Shown here: piece by piece, positions 44,827 to 64,000 of the stretch | Numbering within the stretch: position 1 is the first letter of the stretch | How the letters are laid out: each line of letters opens with the position of its first letter | Assembly: GCA_034766995.1 (NCBI GenBank) | Contig: CM068315.1 | Span: 19,181,510-19,245,509, forward strand | Direction of reading: 5' to 3' | DNA from: Acanthacorydalis orientalis | Taxonomy: Eukaryota; Arthropoda; Insecta; Megaloptera; Corydalidae | Length of the DNA stretch: 64,000 bases | Notes under the pieces: generated by a model | Told to the model about the DNA's origin: nothing | The model's database searches: none | The model's input: only the letters and a program-made list of their open reading frames with translations | Made by a program: the position numbers and the translations under genes

Positions 44827-45069
44827 GTATATATAAGGTACATCCTATAAAAAAAACTGTACTAACATGCTTTTCTTACTCTGCACTCTGAATATGATGG
44901 TACCGAAATATAATTCACTAATCAACTGCAGAATATTTTCACCCAAAACAATTTTTTGTAGATTGAGTGAAATATTTTTCTGTCAAAGTAAATTTAGTCA
45001 TAGCGTCATATTACAAGTGTCCTCTTTGATCTTCTATAGTAATCTTGTAATATTAAAGTTTTTCTTCTT

Positions 45070-45077
<8 letters not shown>

Positions 45078-45128
<51 letters not shown>

Positions 45129-45405
45129 CTTAATTACTTAAAATACAACAAAAACTAAATCTATAGAATTTTCTTATATTGACAGAAATTAAAAATAACC
45201 TCATGAAACAGTATTTTACATAAAAATAACTATATTTTTATACTAATTATAAGATCTTAATAAAGCCCACATTAGAAATAATTATATTTTTTGATGTTTG
45301 TTCCCCCTGATTGAAATGTTTTCTTCATGGTATTTTTTGTGAAAATAAAAATTATCTTTAAAATAACATGAAATTTACTTTGATGACACTTTGGTACCTT
45401 TTTGA

Positions 45406-45457
<52 letters not shown>

Positions 45458-45737
45458 CTTAATTACTTAAAATACAACAAAAACTACGTTAATGGACTTC
45501 TTATATTGACAGAAATTAAAAATAACCTCATGAAACAGTATTTTACATAAAAATAACTATATTTCTATACTAATTATAAGATCTTAACAAAGCCCACATT
45601 AGAAATAATTATATTTTTTGATGTTTGTTCCCCCTGATTGAAATGTTTTCCTCGTGGTATGTTTCTGTAAAAATAAAAATTACCTTTAAAATAAAATCAA
45701 ATTTACTTTGATGACACTTTTGGTACCTTTTTGAATT

Positions 45738-45741
<4 letters not shown>
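45078..45741 (+). repeat. Tandem duplication, unit about 329 bp
   Basis: 45078-45406 and 45407-45735 are near identical. Both hold GCTTAATTACTTAAAATACAAC, TTGACAGAAATTAAAAATAACC, GATGTTTGTTCCCCCTGATTG and GATGACACTTT, and each ends in (TA)n. A third (TA)n follows. Non-coding. Confidence 0.9.

Positions 45742-45767
<26 letters not shown>
45742..45767. repeat. (TA)n microsatellite
   Basis: Third TA tract of the duplicated array. Confidence 0.95.
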
Positions 45768-45774
<7 letters not shown>

Positions 45775-45779
45775 TTACA

Positions 45780-45960
45780 CAAACTGAACAAATGGCAAGT
45801 AGTCTCAACCTCGTTTCGTTATTAGTTGAAAATTGTTGGAGTATTTCCGAAAGAGCATATACGGAGTATTGTAAACCAAAATCATGTAGCAAGCTCACAT
45901 GAGGCATTCAAAACATTTATAAATAGGAGCGCGGTTCATGTCAATTCCAATTAATTAAAA
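45780..45960. repeat. Dispersed repeat following (AT)n
   Basis: TAGTCTCAACCTCGTTTCG and AAATTGTTGGAGTATTTCCG match 1945-2010. Related to 7545 and 52310. Confidence 0.5.
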
Positions 45961-46088
45961 ATATATTACAATTTACAAATGTATAAACGGACTTAAAAAA
46001 GAATTAAATGATATTTATTTGTGCCTGTATTAGTCCAATAAATGTAACAAAAGCCAATGAAAACGGTTTTAGTTATACATGTTATTAC

Positions 46089-46128
<40 letters not shown>

Positions 46129-46146
46129 ATTTTTTTAAAAAAAACC

Positions 46147-60897
<14,751 letters not shown>

Positions 60898-61122
60898 TTT
60901 CGTTGTATTTATGTTTCTTATTTATGTAATAATTATTATTTAGTAACTATTTGACAGCTAAAAGTTTATTTCTTCAATGAATAAACTTCATATTGTTCAC
61001 AGTTTTGAAGTGATTTCGTTATTGAACTGAAAATAAAAAAAATATTTGATTTCCATACATACATCTTATGACTAGTTTACATAAAGGTAATAGAATACTT
61101 TAGTCGTTACTAAACTATCATC
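60898..61122. promoter_or_regulatory. Divergent intergenic region, possible bidirectional promoter
   Basis: Only about 225 bp separate the ZIP start (minus) from the ATG at 61123 (plus). No TATA box or other element can be told from the AT-rich background. Confidence 0.4.
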
Positions 61123-61337
61123 ATGTTAATTACTAGTTCTAAACGAGGCGATATAAAAATCGTAGAAGACATTTGGTCTAGCATCTTAGATAAAATATCC
61201 GAAGCACGAGATCTTTCAAAAATTCAAATAGCAAGAGTCGTGAGCTCATGTTCAGTACTCATCCTGTGGAAAGGCTTCACGTATTTCAGCTACAAACGCG
61301 GATGGTCGAACAATTTTAAAGGCACTACTGTCATTCA
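61123..61337 (+). CDS. First exon of an unrecognised protein
   Basis: Open from ATG for 71 codons to a consensus donor (CA|GTAAGT at 61338), phase 2. The product starts MLITSSKRGDIKIVEDIWSS, has an amphipathic stretch (ILDKISEARDLSKIQ) and then a hydrophobic segment at residues 38-56 (ARVVSSCSVLILWKGFTYF) that could be a membrane anchor, followed by basic residues. Head-to-head with the ZIP gene. Later exons were not found in the remaining 2.6 kb and may lie beyond the window. I do not recognise the family. Confidence 0.5.
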
Positions 61338-61400
61338 GTAAGTTCTACCATAGATGGTGTCATTGCTATAAAATGGCTACTATAATAGCAGTCTACAATA

Positions 61401-61704
61401 TAGGGCTGTGTACATATTTTTCGCATTTCAACTGAAAAAAATGCTGTCAAAGCCGAAAGAATGATTTATTCAGCTTTTTCGGAAAGTATTATGACACATA
61501 AAACATGCAAAAAGTGCTGAAACAATGGAAGAAGTTCGAAAATGTATTACGACTTCTTTGACTCAAAGCCGCCATCTTTTTTTGATAAGGTTTGTCAGTT
61601 ACCCGACAGATGGAGCAAATTTATATATGAAATATTCCAGTTTTCCGTAAATTAACATTTACTGTCTATAAAATAAGGAATCGAATTAATTTGTACACCT
61701 AATA
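61401..61704 (+). mobile_element. Short deletion derivative of the 52938-type mariner
   Basis: The end GAATTAATTTGTACACCTAAT matches the family end. The coding remnants near 61495-61610 include a C-terminal piece (GLSVTRQMEQ-like, from the RQLPDRW region of the family). Only 300 bp remain. Confidence 0.7.
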
Positions 61705-62816
61705 CATTTTTTTATTCATTTATTCTGTGCTATTTTAATGTTATAGTGCCTCAAAAATTTTTTCCCATTACCTTTATATACGATAATATAATAAAAATTT
61801 CTACGAAACTTTTTTTATTATTAAATCAAATTTATTGGGTAGTAAATATAAAATAATAAATGGGATGGTTTTAACACGGAGTTATGTAAATCTGAGTTAA
61901 AAACCAGCTATACATGTATAGAATTTTTACATAGAACCATGCCATAATTTGATTGTCGAGAGAAAAAAAATAAGTAAAATTATGATCAATTGATATGAAA
62001 ACACTACAAGTGTACTTAAATCACTTTTACAAGAATTCAATGTAACTGAAAGTTTTCTGGGAGACAATATTTCAGCCGTAAAAAAATATATAATAAAAGA
62101 AAAGAAATACAATTATATAGAGTGATAACAAATCAGCAAACACAAAGTCCATTTATATTTTAGCGTTAGATCTTAACGATTTTCAAAAACTTAGCAAGTG
62201 GCGATAACGTGAACTGATTAAAAATAGAGCAGTTGCAGATGAAAAAGAAATACAACTGTTGAATAAATAATATTCTACATGTTTTGTTATAATCAAAATT
62301 TTAATAATGAACAGAGTTTTTCTTAGACTTTAATTTTAGGATTTCGATTCATTTTACTTCCGAATTCTTCAGTTGTGTTTACTTGGAAGACAAAAGGAAT
62401 TAGATATGATTTAATTTATATAATTGCAACATTATTCTTGATTCAAATTTCATAATTTTTTTATCTCATGTTCATTTTCACTATTTTAATATTATTGTCA
62501 CTGTTAAATCACATAGAATGACAAAATAGTAAATGAGAATAAATAAAAATCAAGTCAGAACTCACTTTTATCTATTCAGTTATTTACTGATATTATGTTT
62601 TATGAAACATTAATTCAAACACATTAATTCTTTTATCACCACATAAACTAATCAATATTTAAAAATTTTAATGTTTTTTATACATTTTTCTGTGAAAATA
62701 TAAATTTTAAAAAATATATAGATATTTTTGAAGTGAACTATTATTAAATTTATAAATTATAAACGTTTTATTAATAAAACACATATATTAATATTTTTGT
62801 TTCACATTGCATTATG
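61705..62816. other. AT-rich, nothing recognised
   Basis: Presumed intron of the gene starting at 61123. No exon seen. Confidence 0.4.
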
Positions 62817-62831
62817 TATATGTGTGTGTGT

Positions 62832-62867
<36 letters not shown>

Positions 62868-62872
62868 GTATG

Positions 62873-62917
<45 letters not shown>

Positions 62918-62918
62918 C
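62817..62918. repeat. (TG)n/(TA)n/(TATG)n microsatellite
   Basis: Compound simple repeat. Confidence 0.96.
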
Positions 62919-63660
<742 letters not shown>

Positions 63661-64000
63661 TGAGCAAAATTAATAACTACTTACTAATGTTTCCATTTAA
63701 TATTACAATATTTTTAATAAATTTATTTAAAATTTGTATTTAAAGATAATAAAATATTTAAAGTACACTTACTGATAAAATAATAAAATAGTAAGTGACT
63801 GGACAGATATACTGATTATCTTATAATCTAGTATGATCATATAATTTGATATTTTTTAATTATGTAAACATACCTATTTTCATATACTGTGAATTCATAA
63901 CAACATTTATGACCATTTATGAATATTAAACTTACAACAAATTAAATCAAATTAATAACATATATTTACAGTCTTCATATACAATTATTATTTGAAGAAC
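63661..64000. other. AT-rich end of window, nothing recognised
   Basis: No gene or element. Confidence 0.4.

Overview
This looks like nuclear DNA from an AT-rich insect. Genes are split by GT-AG introns, long (TA)n microsatellites are everywhere, and there are at least fifteen mariner-type DNA transposon copies or fragments, plus piggyBac-like, hAT-like, RTE, jockey and gypsy elements. The mariner load and AT richness suggest Hymenoptera, but the order is an inference. Nothing looks bacterial or viral.

I read five host loci by joining exons in frame. (1) Plus strand, 958-10124: a modular-serine-protease-like gene with a sushi domain and a trypsin-fold domain whose triad residues and most disulfide cysteines are lost; its 5' part lies outside the window. 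(2) Minus strand, 13789-16439: the ribosome biogenesis factor RSL24D1/RLP24, complete in two exons. (3) Plus strand, 20728-39823: a GMC oxidoreductase in nine exons, complete except possibly the extreme N terminus. (4) Minus strand, 46147-60897: a ZIP (SLC39) metal transporter, complete in four exons, about 323 residues. (5) Plus strand, from 61123: the first exon of an unrecognised protein, divergent from the ZIP gene across about 225 bp, so the two may share a promoter.

The rest is mostly transposon debris in introns and intergenic DNA. Main items: a mariner family amplified as a copy of about 585 bp that keeps the helix-turn-helix part and lacks the catalytic core (22981, 26513, 31864, 37171); mariners lying inside or against (TA)n arrays (2497, 6640, 46421); a piggyBac-like element with visible terminal repeats (18886-20166); a hAT-type non-autonomous element with an 8-bp target duplication (24268-24606); a 5'-truncated jockey LINE joined to a gypsy integrase and LTR (42566-44826); two RTE LINE copies; and MITEs at 39212 and 56634. 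Several unnamed dispersed repeats recur, including one with a GC-rich head and one that often follows an (AT)n tract.

The host genes do not form an evident pathway. They are an extracellular or immune-type protease homologue, a ribosome assembly factor, a flavoenzyme and a metal transporter. No tRNA, rRNA or CRISPR array was seen.
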